Source: Dysgonomonas sp. HDW5A
Lineage (GTDB): Bacteria > Bacteroidota > Bacteroidia > Bacteroidales > Dysgonomonadaceae
Reading direction: 5' to 3'
Assembly: GCF_011299555.1 (NCBI RefSeq)
Contig: NZ_CP049857.1
Span: forward strand, 1,674,001-1,738,000
Length of the DNA stretch: 64,000 nucleotides
Part shown: piece after piece, positions 46,744 through 55,557 of the stretch
Layout of the letters: every line of letters starts with the position of its first letter
Position numbering within the stretch: the first letter of the stretch is position 1
Notes under the pieces: generated by a model
Told to the model about the DNA's origin: nothing
The model's database searches: none
What the model saw: only the letters and a program-made list of their open reading frames with translations
Translations under genes and position numbers: made by a program

Positions 46744-47724
46744 ATGAACAATCAAGAATTAATAAGTATAATAGTTCCCGTTTATAATGTTGAGAAATAT
46801 CTTCCCAAATGTCTTGATAGCATTATTAATCAGTCGTATCAAAATATCGAAGTGTTTCTGATAAATGATGGAAGTACTGATAATTCCCTGTCGATTTGTG
46901 AGGAATATAAAAAACGTGATAATAGGATTACTGTTTTTAGTCAGGTGAACTTTGGAATAGCAAGTGCTCGTAATTTAGGTTTGGATAATGCTCGGGGAAG
47001 TTTTATAAGCTTTATAGACAGCGACGATTATGTCGGTCCTGATTTTATCTACAACTTATATTCTTTATTGAAGAATACTTCTTCAGATATATCCATGTGT
47101 AATTTTTTGGAGGTTAAAGAATCTGATGTAGATTTTACATTTTCACAAAATATCCCTTTAAACATACAGCAATACTCTGGTTGTGAGTATTTACACAAGC
47201 TGTATTCTAAGGAATTCGCTGTGGGTAAGATCGTTGTTTGGAATAAATTATATTCGCGAGCCATTTGGGAGGATCTCCGATTTCCTGTCGGGAAATTAAA
47301 TGAAGATGAGGCCATAATACATTATGTTTACGATAGAGCAAATAAGATAGCAATAACTTCTGAAATTCTTTATTTCTACGTAGAGCGTCAGGGGAGTATA
47401 ATGAATGTTCGCTTAGACATGCTAATTGAACGCAATCTATATTATTTAGAAGCATTAACTCAAAGGCTTGATTTCTTTGAATTAAGAGGATATTTGAAAT
47501 TAAGAGGAGAAACATTCGCCCGTAGGGCTAGGCTTGTGAAAAACATATATAAAAATAATAATAAGCTCAATAATCGTTCTCCAAAATTTGATCGACTTGT
47601 ATACGATGACTTAAAAGGAAATTTGAAACTTTATCTAACAAGTAAATTTATAAAACTAGACTTGAAGCTAAATCTTCTTTATATTTATATGAAGCAACGA
47701 GCTTCTGCTAGTTCTAGAATGTAG
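46744..47724 (+). CDS. Glycosyltransferase, GT2 family
   Basis: A 326-residue GT-A enzyme. The N-terminus ISIIVPVYNVEKYLPKCLDSIINQSYQNIEVFLINDGSTDNS is textbook for GT2, with FIDSDDYVGPDF as the metal site and KLNEDEAIIHYVYDRA in the acceptor half. It has no membrane segment. It starts five bases after ybeY, far from the exopolysaccharide locus, so its acceptor is uncertain. Confidence 0.92.
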   Translation: MNNQELISIIVPVYNVEKYLPKCLDSIINQSYQNIEVFLINDGSTDNSLSICEEYKKRDNRITVFSQVNFGIASARNLGLDNARGSFISFIDSDDYVGPDFIYNLYSLLKNTSSDISMCNFLEVKESDVDFTFSQNIPLNIQQYSGCEYLHKLYSKEFAVGKIVVWNKLYSRAIWEDLRFPVGKLNEDEAIIHYVYDRANKIAITSEILYFYVERQGSIMNVRLDMLIERNLYYLEALTQRLDFFELRGYLKLRGETFARRARLVKNIYKNNNKLNNRSPKFDRLVYDDLKGNLKLYLTSKFIKLDLKLNLLYIYMKQRASASSRM

Positions 47725-47746
47725 TGTTTTATTGAAAAACAGATTA

Positions 47747-48583
47747 ATGAAAAAAATTATCTCTTTAATTTTTCTACTAATAATATCAGGTGAATATTTT
47801 TATTCGCAAGATGTAATAAAAGTTTGGGGCAGTGTCGACCCGCCTACAACATATAATCTAGACGATGAAGCTGAACTGTTTATATATTTACCCTCTGAAA
47901 AAGGTGATCAAAAAACGCCGGCTGTACTCATTTGCCCCGGAGGTGGTTATGCAGGTGTCAGTATGAAGTACGAAGGACATGCTTTTGCTCAGTGGCTAGC
48001 CTCTCAAGGTATCGCCGGTATTGTTTTGAAGTACAGATTACCGAATCAACATAAGGAAATTCCTTTTGATGATGCAGAAGAATCTATGCGAATCATTCGT
48101 GCCAATGCAGAACGATGGAATATAAATCCCGACAAAGTAGGGGTTTCAGGATTTTCGGCAGGAGGGCATTTAGCTGCAATTTTATCGAATCGTTATTCAA
48201 GAGAAGGATTATATACACATCCCAACTTTACGATTCTTTTTTATCCTGTAATATCATTTGAAGAAGTAACTAAGGGAGGAACCCGTACAAATTTGCTTGG
48301 AAAAGATCCTTCTTCAACCGAAATTTATTCTTTTTCAGCCGATAGGCAGGTGACGGCCAACACACCTCCGACTATTATTTTTGTAAGTGATAACGATCAT
48401 TCTGTCCCATCAGTTCACAGTACTATGTATTATAATGCATTGAAGAGAAACGGAATTCCTGCTACTCTTTATGTATTTCCTGAAGGAGAACATGGCTGGG
48501 GAATGATCGAATCGTTTAAATATTACGATCAATCCTTATCTTTACTCAAAATGTGGTTGGATACAACCGTCTTTGATCAGTAA
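47747..48583 (+). CDS. Secreted alpha/beta hydrolase (acetyl-esterase-like), tandem copy 1
   Basis: A 278-residue exported esterase-type hydrolase. The signal is MKKIISLIFLLIISGEYFYS. The oxyanion region is ICPGGGYAGVSMKYEGHAFA, the nucleophile elbow GFSAGGHLAA (Ser), the acid SDNDHSVP (Asp) and the His EGEHGWGM. It resembles the bacterial acetyl-xylan/feruloyl esterase group, and substrates are probably acylated plant or host glycans. The upstream TTG (47732) is less likely as a start. A close paralogue follows. Confidence 0.87.
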   Translation: MKKIISLIFLLIISGEYFYSQDVIKVWGSVDPPTTYNLDDEAELFIYLPSEKGDQKTPAVLICPGGGYAGVSMKYEGHAFAQWLASQGIAGIVLKYRLPNQHKEIPFDDAEESMRIIRANAERWNINPDKVGVSGFSAGGHLAAILSNRYSREGLYTHPNFTILFYPVISFEEVTKGGTRTNLLGKDPSSTEIYSFSADRQVTANTPPTIIFVSDNDHSVPSVHSTMYYNALKRNGIPATLYVFPEGEHGWGMIESFKYYDQSLSLLKMWLDTTVFDQ

Positions 48584-48617
48584 TTTTAAGTAAGGCGGAA
48601 TATTCTCTATGGTTTTA

Positions 48618-48630
48618 AGGTCACAGACCT
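48618..48630 (+). repeat. Leader palindrome AGGTC-N3-GACCT
   Basis: AGGTC-ACA-GACCT, perfect copy. First of three in the 195-base gap between the two hydrolase genes. Confidence 0.7.
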
Positions 48631-48719
48631 TTTTATTGCTTTGGAATGTATAACAAATATAGATTGTTATAACTATAAAATATACCAATAAATTTTATTC
48701 TTTACTTAAATATAACGAA

Positions 48720-48732
48720 GGGTCGCAGACCT
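48720..48732 (+). repeat. Leader palindrome, one mismatch
   Basis: GGGTC-GCA-GACCT, 9 of 10 arm positions. Second of three copies before the second hydrolase gene. Confidence 0.65.
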
Positions 48733-48749
48733 TGATTTTAATAATAAGT

Positions 48750-48762
48750 AGGTCGCTGACCT
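48750..48762 (+). repeat. Leader palindrome AGGTC-N3-GACCT
   Basis: AGGTC-GCT-GACCT, perfect copy, ending 16 bases before the next ATG. Confidence 0.7.
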
Positions 48763-48778
48763 AAAATACAATACTCTT

Positions 48779-49633
48779 ATGAAAAACCTTTTTCTTGTAT
48801 TTTTATTTTTCTTATCAGTCATTAGTATGGATGCACAAAAAGTAGTAAAGCTTTGGGAGAATACTCCTCCAACCAGTAACGGATTATCAGAAACCGAATT
48901 AAATGAAGACGGACGAATCTCTAATGTGACTACTCCCGAATTAACTGCTTATTTACCCGATTCTGCCGTAAATAAAGGAATAGCAGTTATTATTTGTCCG
49001 GGTGGCGGATATGCCCGACTAGCTATAGATCACGAAGGACATGATTTTGCAAAGTGGTTGCAATCGCAAGGAATTGCAGGTATAGTTTTGAAATACCGTA
49101 TGCCTAACAAAGTGAAACAAGTTCCATTAGAAGATTTCAACCAAGCCATAACCTATGTTCGGTCTAAAGCTTCGGAATGGAAGATTTCTAACGATAAAAT
49201 CGGAGTTGCCGGCTTTTCGGCAGGAGGGCATCTCGCTGCCACAGCATCCACCCATTTTTCCTCAAAGGAATTGAGACCTGATTTTTCGATCTTATTTTAT
49301 CCCGTGATTACAATGGGTGATTTTACTCACGAAGGTTCACGTAATAATCTGCTTGGCGAAACACCTTCGGCATCAGAAATCATGTATTATTCGAATGAAA
49401 GGCAAGTAAATGAATTTACCCCTCCTGCAATATTGTTATTAAGCGACGATGATACGGCGGTTCCACCGAAGAATTCACTAACTTATTATAGTGCTTTAAA
49501 AGACAATAAAATCCCTGCAACAATGTATATTTTCCCTTCGGGAGGTCACGGTTGGGGAATGAGAGATAATTTCGAATATCACAAAGAAATGCTTTCTTTG
49601 CTTAGTTCGTGGTTAAAAACATTGTCGTTTTAA
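48779..49633 (+). CDS. Secreted alpha/beta hydrolase (acetyl-esterase-like), tandem copy 2
   Basis: A 284-residue paralogue of the preceding gene. The signal is MKNLFLVFLFFLSVISMDA. Catalytic elements are ICPGGGYARLAIDHEGHDFA, GFSAGGHLAA (Ser), LSDDDTAVP (Asp) and SGGHGWGM (His). Both copies keep the whole triad, so neither is decaying. The gap between them carries three leader palindromes, which may mean separate control. A terminator hairpin follows. Confidence 0.88.
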   Translation: MKNLFLVFLFFLSVISMDAQKVVKLWENTPPTSNGLSETELNEDGRISNVTTPELTAYLPDSAVNKGIAVIICPGGGYARLAIDHEGHDFAKWLQSQGIAGIVLKYRMPNKVKQVPLEDFNQAITYVRSKASEWKISNDKIGVAGFSAGGHLAATASTHFSSKELRPDFSILFYPVITMGDFTHEGSRNNLLGETPSASEIMYYSNERQVNEFTPPAILLLSDDDTAVPPKNSLTYYSALKDNKIPATMYIFPSGGHGWGMRDNFEYHKEMLSLLSSWLKTLSF

Positions 49634-49662
49634 ACAAGATAAATATTAAACAGATTATAGTA

Positions 49663-49703
49663 AAGGTGTCACGAGAAAAGGTTTTTCTCTGTGATGCCTT
49701 TTT
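49663..49703 (+). terminator. Terminator after the hydrolase pair, overlapping the ogt 3' end
   Basis: AAAGG and CCTTT, then GTCAC/GTGAT, then GAGAAAA/TTTTCTC form a long stem with small mismatches, followed by T residues on the plus strand. It overlaps the last codons of the convergent ogt gene. Confidence 0.7.
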
Positions 49704-50193
49704 CTAAATTTAATAAGAATTGTTTTCGCTCCAATCCACCGGCATATCCTGTCAATTTTCCATTGGTGCCTATAACCCGATGGCAGGGAACTATTATAGC
49801 AATTTTATTCATGCCGTTTGCATTGGCAACAGCTCTTATGCTTAAAGGACTTCCCATAGATTCCGATTGTTGCATATAACTCACCGTTTTTCCATAAGGA
49901 ATAGTTAGTAATGCTTGCCATACCTTTTTCTGAAATTCTGTTCCTACAAGATCGAGAGGTACGGTAAATACTTTCAGTTCACTCTTGAAATAAGCTTCTA
50001 ATTCTTTTTTAAGAAGATCAAAATGTTTGCACTCCTGTTCTATAATATCTGAGTTTAAATCTTTCGCCAGTTTTTGAAACTGCCCATCCAATTTTTTTCT
50101 ATCATTAAACTCTAAAAGGCAGATACCCTTATTTGTCGCACATGCAATCATTTCACCCAAAGGGGTTTCTATATAGGCTTGACTTATACTCAT
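49669..50193 (-). CDS. ogt: Methylated-DNA--protein-cysteine methyltransferase
   Basis: Suicide repair protein that takes O6-alkyl groups from guanine, 174 residues. The active-site block is IIVPCHRVIGTNGKLTGYAGG with the acceptor Cys, preceded by FQKKVWQALLTIPYGKTVSY, the DNA-binding helix-turn-helix region. It is convergent with the hydrolases. Not linked to the AlkD gene at 11 kb. Confidence 0.95.
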   Translation of the reverse strand: MSISQAYIETPLGEMIACATNKGICLLEFNDRKKLDGQFQKLAKDLNSDIIEQECKHFDLLKKELEAYFKSELKVFTVPLDLVGTEFQKKVWQALLTIPYGKTVSYMQQSESMGSPLSIRAVANANGMNKIAIIVPCHRVIGTNGKLTGYAGGLERKQFLLNLEKGITEKNLFS

Positions 50194-50303
50194 TTTGTAT
50201 CACTTAGTTATCTAAAAGGTTTAAAGATAATTTATTTTGGTTATAGTTAAGGCCTCACGCTTGTTTATTGTTCATTCAAGTATAACAACGATTGATAGTT
50301 ATA

Positions 50304-50915
50304 ACCCGTGGTGCATTTAAGCGATTCGGATTTTTAAGTTGTTTATATTTCGATCATTTAATTTATTTATCAGTTGTATAGCTGTCAGGACCATAATCTT
50401 AGATAATATTCTATTTTTGAATCTATCAAAGGATTTTCATAGTCTTGTTTACAAATATAGTACAGCGAGAGCTTCTACTTAATTTACAAACCTCAAAAGA
50501 CATGCTGTCCACAATATAATAATTAGAAGAGATAATCTGTGATGCTATTTGTTTACCAAGTTGTCCTCAATAATAAAACAAACCTGTTTTTCTGCGATTA
50601 TAAGCACTACGCTATATCTTTGAGATTAAAGTAAGCGGAGGCTTTCTAAACAAATCTCGCTCCGAATCAATGCCCATGAACTCAGATGTCAAGTCAATGA
50701 TGATTAGCTCAATATCGGATACGCTTGGTTTACGTTTTTGATTCAGAAAATTCATTCCTGTTTCTACTCATTGTAATGTTTCCAATATTTTTTCGTAATT
50801 TCGAGTGTAGTTGTTGATATATTTAATCGTTTGGTAGACAATTAAATATAGTCATTCAGTTGATAATGAATAACTTCTTTTTCACTTATTCATTATTTAT
50901 TAATGCACCACGGGT
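50304..50915 (-). mobile_element. Internally deleted IS982-family-like element
   Basis: Terminal inverted repeats TAACCCGTGGTGCATT (50302-50317) and AATGCACCACGGGTTA (50902-50917) bound 612 bases that include a broken transposase frame. Full IS982 elements are about 1 kb, so much of the middle is gone. No clear target-site duplication was found. Confidence 0.7.
50426..50800 (-). pseudogene. IS982-type transposase remnant
   Basis: One frame of 125 codons with three internal stops encodes recognisable IS982 transposase pieces: SDIELIIIDLTSEFMGIDSE, DLFRKPPLTLISKI, RSAYNRRKTGLF and YYIVDSMSFEVCKLSRSSRC. The DDE-type Asp of IVDSM is retained, but the N-terminal start and most of the C-terminal catalytic part are missing. 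It cannot encode an active enzyme. Confidence 0.72.
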
Positions 50916-50919
50916 TAAT
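50823..50919. repeat. IS right-end sequence, copy A
   Basis: A 97-base segment at the right end of the IS remnant. It is about 90% identical to 52335-52431 in the same orientation, with AGTCATTCAGTTGATAAT and TTATTCATTATTTATTAA shared. Confidence 0.8.
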
Positions 50920-51035
50920 TCATATTGTAATTTTGATTAAAACTAAAAATTCATCTGGCATTTGCTATGATCAGAAACAAAGAAGAAATAGCCGCTTCCC
51001 GATGTGAATAATTTCAACCAAAACCTTTAGCAAAA

Positions 51036-51857
51036 ATGCAGTACAAAACATTTGAACCAAGCAATGTCCTTAAATCATTAGTTAAATGTTACTGGACGTT
51101 GGAAGTTCCTGCAGACAACAACGCAGACAAACAACGAATTGTACCCGACGGCTGTTTGGAAATGGCTTTTATTCTTGGAGACGATATTAGACGTTTTACT
51201 TCCGAATGTGAATTTATCCTTCAACCTCGTGCAATGGTTCTTGGTCAGATCATCGACCCTTTTTACATTCAACCAACAGGCTATGTAAATACTTTTGCTG
51301 TTCGTTTCTATCCTTATGGTTTTGCAAATTTTGTAAAAACGCCTATCAAAAATCTTGCAAATAAGGAAACCCCGATCACTGAGCTTTTTGAAGTAACAAA
51401 AGCAAACGAGTTGGAACAAAACATCATTCACGCAAGCGACACGCAACAAAGAATTAAGATTGTCGAAACTTTTTTATTGAACAAAATCAACGAGAAAACC
51501 ACAATCGACAATATTGTAAAATCAACTATTGATACACTTTTCTTAACCAATGGAAATTCATCGATCAGTACAATCCTAAAAGAAAATTTATCCAAACGCA
51601 GACAATTGGAAAGAAATTTTATGAAGCAAATCGGAATCAGCCCCAAACAATTAGGAAAAGTAATCCGATTGCAAACTGCCCTGAAAATGTTACTCAACCA
51701 CAAAACCGAAACACTCACTCAAATCGCTTACGAAAACGAATATTACGACCAGGCCCACTTTATCAAAGACTTTAAAGAATTTACTGGAACCAATCCTAAA
51801 GAGTTTTTAGAAGACAGACAAAATGTGCTGTCATCCCTTTTCTACCAAAAAGATTAA
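51036..51857 (+). CDS. AraC-family transcriptional regulator
   Basis: A 273-residue regulator. The N-terminal part (KCYWTLEVPADNNADKQRIVPDGCLEMAF) matches the ligand-side domain common in AraC proteins of Bacteroidetes. The C-terminal double helix-turn-helix contains IGISPKQLGKVIRLQTALKM and AYENEYYDQAHFIKDFKEFTGTNPKEF. It lies 96 bases before a VOC protein, which it may control. It is more C-rich in codon choice than neighbouring genes and lies between two IS right ends, so I infer acquisition by transfer. Confidence 0.9.
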   Translation: MQYKTFEPSNVLKSLVKCYWTLEVPADNNADKQRIVPDGCLEMAFILGDDIRRFTSECEFILQPRAMVLGQIIDPFYIQPTGYVNTFAVRFYPYGFANFVKTPIKNLANKETPITELFEVTKANELEQNIIHASDTQQRIKIVETFLLNKINEKTTIDNIVKSTIDTLFLTNGNSSISTILKENLSKRRQLERNFMKQIGISPKQLGKVIRLQTALKMLLNHKTETLTQIAYENEYYDQAHFIKDFKEFTGTNPKEFLEDRQNVLSSLFYQKD

Positions 51858-51953
51858 AGCTGTCGCATTTTTACAATTTCGAAGATTTACGTTATTTTAT
51901 CTTTGCAATTTCTAATCAATATAATTAACTAAAATAATAAAAGATAAAAAATT

Positions 51954-52322
51954 ATGCGTAATTTAATTTCAATAGTAGAAATTCCAACAACAGACTTTTC
52001 AAGAGCAGTTCATTTTTATCAAACGCTCTTAGGCATTACAATCGAAGAAGTTGACATGGACGGAACACAAATGGGTGTTTTGCCTAGTGACGGAGAAACC
52101 GTAAATGTAGTTTTAGTCAAAGGCGATGATTACAAACCGACAAGTGATGGAGCAGTTCTTTATCTGAATGCAGGAAATGACCTACAACCAATGCTCGAAA
52201 AGGTAAGCGAAAATGGAGGGCAAATCATTGTACAGAAAACCCAAATCAGTCCTGAAATGGGATTTTTTGCACTGTTCATGGATACAGAAGGAAATAAGCT
52301 AGGACTTCATTCAGCACAATAA
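51954..52322 (+). CDS. VOC-family (glyoxalase/bleomycin-resistance fold) protein
   Basis: A 122-residue single VOC domain. The opening SIVEIPTTDFSRAVHFYQTLLGITIEEV and the closing GFFALFMDTEGNKLGLHS are typical. Metal and substrate residues cannot be assigned firmly. It is paired with the AraC regulator upstream in a cassette bracketed by IS right-end sequences. Confidence 0.88.
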   Translation: MRNLISIVEIPTTDFSRAVHFYQTLLGITIEEVDMDGTQMGVLPSDGETVNVVLVKGDDYKPTSDGAVLYLNAGNDLQPMLEKVSENGGQIIVQKTQISPEMGFFALFMDTEGNKLGLHSAQ

Positions 52323-52334
52323 GCAGATGAAATT

Positions 52335-52431
52335 TTAATCATTTGGTAGACAGTTGAATATAGTCATTCAGTTGATAATAAACAACTTCTTTTTTACTTA
52401 TTCATTATTTATTAATTGCTCCACGGGTAAT
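52335..52431. repeat. IS right-end sequence, copy B (solo)
   Basis: A second, slightly more decayed copy of the 97-base right end (ending TCCACGGGTAATC). It begins 13 bases after the VOC stop codon, with no transposase left beside it. The rest of this 443-base gap up to parA holds no gene. Confidence 0.78.
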
Positions 52432-52662
52432 CATAACTTTAAAATACGACATTAAACACTTGCTGTTACCTGAAGTCTATCTAAATTTTCCACAAACCTT
52501 TTATTGGTAATAGCAACAAAAGGTAGGATCGCTTTATATGAAAAAAACTTTTACTTTCTATTAAAATGTTTATACCCAAAATAGTGTTAAACGAATATAA
52601 AACTGTTTTTAGGTGTATAAATGCTTTTTGTTGAATAATTTATAGATGTTATTAACAAAAAG

Positions 52663-52684
52663 AGCGAGTTATCAACAATTCGCT
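52663..52684. promoter_or_regulatory. Imperfect dyad upstream of parA
   Basis: AGCGA-g-TT and AA-t-TCGCT face each other around ATCAAC, about 80 bases before parA. It may be an autoregulatory site. It contains TTATCAACA, one mismatch from a DnaA box, which may be chance. Confidence 0.28.
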
Positions 52685-52765
52685 TAGTGTTTAACAGCTC
52701 AATCTTAATACTGCTATAATTTATTTGTTTCTTTGTAGCCGAAATAAAGAAATAACTAACGAATC

Positions 52766-53530
52766 ATGGGTAAAATAATTGCTCTGGCAAATCAAAAGGG
52801 AGGGGTTGGAAAAACTACTACCACAATAAACCTTGCAGCCTCATTGGCTGCCTTGGAAAAGAAAGTATTGGTTGTGGATGCAGATCCGCAGGCGAATGCT
52901 TCTTCCGGCTTAGGACTCGATATTAAACATATAAAAACTACAATTTACGAATGTCTTATAGGTGAGGCTACTGCCGATCAGGCAATTGTGCCAACGGCAT
53001 ATGAACGTTTGGATATCATTCCATCGCATATTAATCTGGTTGGAGCAGAGCTCGAAATGCTGAATATCGAAAATCGTGAAAAACGTTTGGCTGCAGTGCT
53101 TCAAGCTAAGAAGGCTGATTATGATTACATTCTGATTGACTGTTCTCCATCTTTGGGTCTGATTACCGTAAACTCGCTTACTGCTGCCGATTCGGTAATT
53201 ATACCTGTTCAATGTGAGTATTTTGCTTTGGAAGGTATCAGTAAACTTTTGAATACAATCAAGATTATCAAATCGAAGCTTAATCCTTCACTAGAGATAG
53301 AAGGATTCCTGCTTACGATGTATGATGCACGTCTTCGTTTGGCAAATCAGATATACGAAGAGGTAAAGAAACATTTCCAGGAGCTCGTTTTTACAACCGT
53401 AATTCAACGAAATGTGAAGTTGAGCGAATCTCAAAGTTTTGCCCAACCGGTATTGGCTTATGATGCAGCCTCACGTGGTACAGTAAACCACATGCAGCTG
53501 GCAAAAGAGCTTATCGAAAAAAATTCTTAA
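52766..53530 (+). CDS. parA: Chromosome-partitioning ATPase ParA/Soj
   Basis: A 254-residue deviant-Walker ATPase of the chromosomal ParA/Soj type. The N-terminal MGKIIALANQKGGVGKTTTTINLAAS contains the deviant Walker A (KGGVGKT). VVDADPQANASSGLG is the A' motif, and LIDCSPSLGLITVNSLTAAD is Walker B. The short length without an N-terminal helix-turn-helix marks a chromosomal type. With ParB it segregates origins. It heads the conserved block running to rel. Confidence 0.97.
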   Translation: MGKIIALANQKGGVGKTTTTINLAASLAALEKKVLVVDADPQANASSGLGLDIKHIKTTIYECLIGEATADQAIVPTAYERLDIIPSHINLVGAELEMLNIENREKRLAAVLQAKKADYDYILIDCSPSLGLITVNSLTAADSVIIPVQCEYFALEGISKLLNTIKIIKSKLNPSLEIEGFLLTMYDARLRLANQIYEEVKKHFQELVFTTVIQRNVKLSESQSFAQPVLAYDAASRGTVNHMQLAKELIEKNS

Positions 53531-53614
53531 CTTTGCTATTTAAGTAAAAGAAAGTAGTGTATACAATAATTGATTTAACTGTCAGTTGTATATATACTCG
53601 TCGAAGTAATAAAT

Positions 53615-53627
53615 AGGTCTGTGACCT
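53615..53627 (+). repeat. Leader palindrome AGGTC-N3-GACCT
   Basis: AGGTC-TGT-GACCT, perfect copy in the parA-parB gap, ending 25 bases before the parB ATG. Confidence 0.7.
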
Positions 53628-53652
53628 TAACCGTAAAAAAGAATAATTATTT

Positions 53653-54561
53653 ATGGCAAAAAGACCTGCTTTAGGAAGAGGGTTAGATGCTCTCATTACA
53701 ATGGATGATGTGAGGACTGAAGGATCTTCGTCTATAAATGAAGTTCCATTGTCACAGATTCAGCCAAATCCTGATCAACCCCGTCATGTTTTTGATGAAG
53801 AAGCCTTGCGTGAGCTGGCTGTCTCTATTAAACAGTTGGGCGTTATTCAGCCGATTACTCTGCGTAAGATCGATGATGAAAATTATCAGATCATAGCAGG
53901 AGAGCGCAGATACAGAGCATCGATGATCGCTCAGTTAAAATCGATACCTGCCTATATAAAAACTGCAGATGATGAAAACGTCATGGAAATGGCGTTAATC
54001 GAAAATATACAAAGAGAAGACCTTAACTCCATAGAGGTTGCTCTGGCTTATCAGAATCTGATTGAAACATACAATCTGACTCAGGAACAGCTGAGCGAGA
54101 GAATAGGTAAGAAGAGAACTACCATTGCAAATTATCTGCGATTATTGAAGCTTCCTGCTGAAATTCAAGTAGCTATCAGAGATAAAAGAATAGATATGGC
54201 TCATGCACGTACTTTGGTAACTATCGAGAATCCCGAAGTACAGCTCGAGGTGTATAAGCTTATATTAAATGAAGACCTTTCGGTTCGGAAAGTCGAAGAA
54301 TATGTTCGGGCAATCAATAAAGGAGATACTCTGGAAGAGATTATTCAGGAGAAAGAAGTAGTCAATTTAGCTAAGAAGGGTAATATAAACAAAGCCACTC
54401 CTGAAGAATTTGATATTTTGAAAAAACACTTGTCGAAGTTTTTCGAAGCGAAAGTACAATTATCGTGCAATGACAAGGGTAAAGGAAAAATAACAATTGC
54501 TTTTAGCTCAGATGAAGAATTGGAAAGAATTATTACTAAATTTGACCAAATAAAAAAATAA
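53653..54561 (+). CDS. parB: Chromosome-partitioning protein ParB
   Basis: A 302-residue ParB/Spo0J. It starts KRPALGRGLDALI. The CTP-binding N-domain has IQPNPDQPRHVFDEEALRELA and AGERRYRASMIA, with the arginine-rich GERR motif, then MALIENIQREDLN. The helix-turn-helix is LTQEQLSERIGKKRTTIANYLRLLKLP. It loads at parS sites. I found no parS consensus (TGTTTCACGTGAAACA) in this window, so the sites are elsewhere. Confidence 0.97.
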   Translation: MAKRPALGRGLDALITMDDVRTEGSSSINEVPLSQIQPNPDQPRHVFDEEALRELAVSIKQLGVIQPITLRKIDDENYQIIAGERRYRASMIAQLKSIPAYIKTADDENVMEMALIENIQREDLNSIEVALAYQNLIETYNLTQEQLSERIGKKRTTIANYLRLLKLPAEIQVAIRDKRIDMAHARTLVTIENPEVQLEVYKLILNEDLSVRKVEEYVRAINKGDTLEEIIQEKEVVNLAKKGNINKATPEEFDILKKHLSKFFEAKVQLSCNDKGKGKITIAFSSDEELERIITKFDQIKK

Positions 54562-54742
54562 ACTAACCAAGTTTTTACAAAATTATTTATTGCAGCAGTA
54601 ACAAGCATAAGGCAATAGATAGTTGTAATCTTAGAATATAGCACTAAATATTTTCTGATTTATATTACGGTTGATAAGTAAACAGATTCTTTGATAACTT
54701 TTTGCCGATAACAGTAGAAAAGCTTGGGTTCTTAAAAAATAT

Positions 54743-55453
54743 ATGGTAAAGAGATTTTTTGTAAGTATTGTAGCTGTGTATTCCTTGGCATTTCCGGTGC
54801 TGGGGCAAATTAATGATAGCGTACAGACTCCTAAAATTTCGCCACGTTCTCAGAATATAACTAAAAGTGATACTATAGCTTGGGTTGATGATAAACTGAT
54901 GGTAGATAAGTCTGCCGACAAAGTTATCAAGAACTCGATACCCTTTAAGCCCGATCCTAATAAAGCCGTTTTGTATTCGGCTATTTTTCCAGGCTTAGGT
55001 CAGATCTATAATCGAAAATACTGGAAACTACCTATTGTATATGGAGGTTTTTTGGGACTTGCGTACGCTATATCTTGGAATGGACGAATGTATAACGATT
55101 ATACTGCAGCCTATAAAGCCATAAAAAGTAATGATCCAAGAAGCGAAGCAAATTTTCGTATTTGGGGTCCATTTGTTAGACGGATAACAGATCCTTCTCA
55201 AATAACAGATTCTGAGATCACTACATATCAAAATTCATTCAAGAGAAATAGAGATTCCTATCGTCGATACCGTGATTTAAGTATTATTGGAGCCGTTGCT
55301 CTGTACGGATTGTGTATGATTGATGCATATGTTGATGCTCATTTATTCGATTTTGATATTTCGCCGGATTTGTCTTTGAGGGTAGAGCCTCAAGTGCAAA
55401 CTGATCCTTTTGCCCAAAAATCTTTTGGGGTTCAATGTAGTTTTAAATTCTAG
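54743..55453 (+). CDS. DUF5683-type membrane protein of the par-rel block
   Basis: A 236-residue exported or membrane protein found after parB in Bacteroidetes. A signal-like N-terminus (MVKRFFVSIVAVYSLAFPVLG) precedes the family core AVLYSAIFPGLGQIYNRKYWKLPIVYGGFLGLAYA with two hydrophobic stretches. A third lies in YLSIIGAVALYGLCMIDAYVDAH-like sequence near residue 180. Function unknown. A degenerate palindrome (AGGTC-ATT-GTTCT, 55452-55464) overlaps its stop codon. Confidence 0.8.
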   Translation: MVKRFFVSIVAVYSLAFPVLGQINDSVQTPKISPRSQNITKSDTIAWVDDKLMVDKSADKVIKNSIPFKPDPNKAVLYSAIFPGLGQIYNRKYWKLPIVYGGFLGLAYAISWNGRMYNDYTAAYKAIKSNDPRSEANFRIWGPFVRRITDPSQITDSEITTYQNSFKRNRDSYRRYRDLSIIGAVALYGLCMIDAYVDAHLFDFDISPDLSLRVEPQVQTDPFAQKSFGVQCSFKF

Positions 55454-55557
55454 GTCATTGTTCTTAACTGCTTAACAGCAAGTGTTTAATGCAATTTTTT
55501 TATTGCCAAAATAACAAAACAGGTTTCGAATCTTAATGTCCCGAAAAATAATGATTT

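Noticed and set aside
52496-52524. Hairpin ACCTTTT/AAAAGGT in the VOC-parA gap
   Set aside because: It has a 15-base loop, a weak stem and no T tail, so it is not a convincing terminator.
52323-54742. parS sites near parAB
   Set aside because: No match to the TGTTTCACGTGAAACA consensus was seen. The dyad at 52663-52684 does not resemble it.
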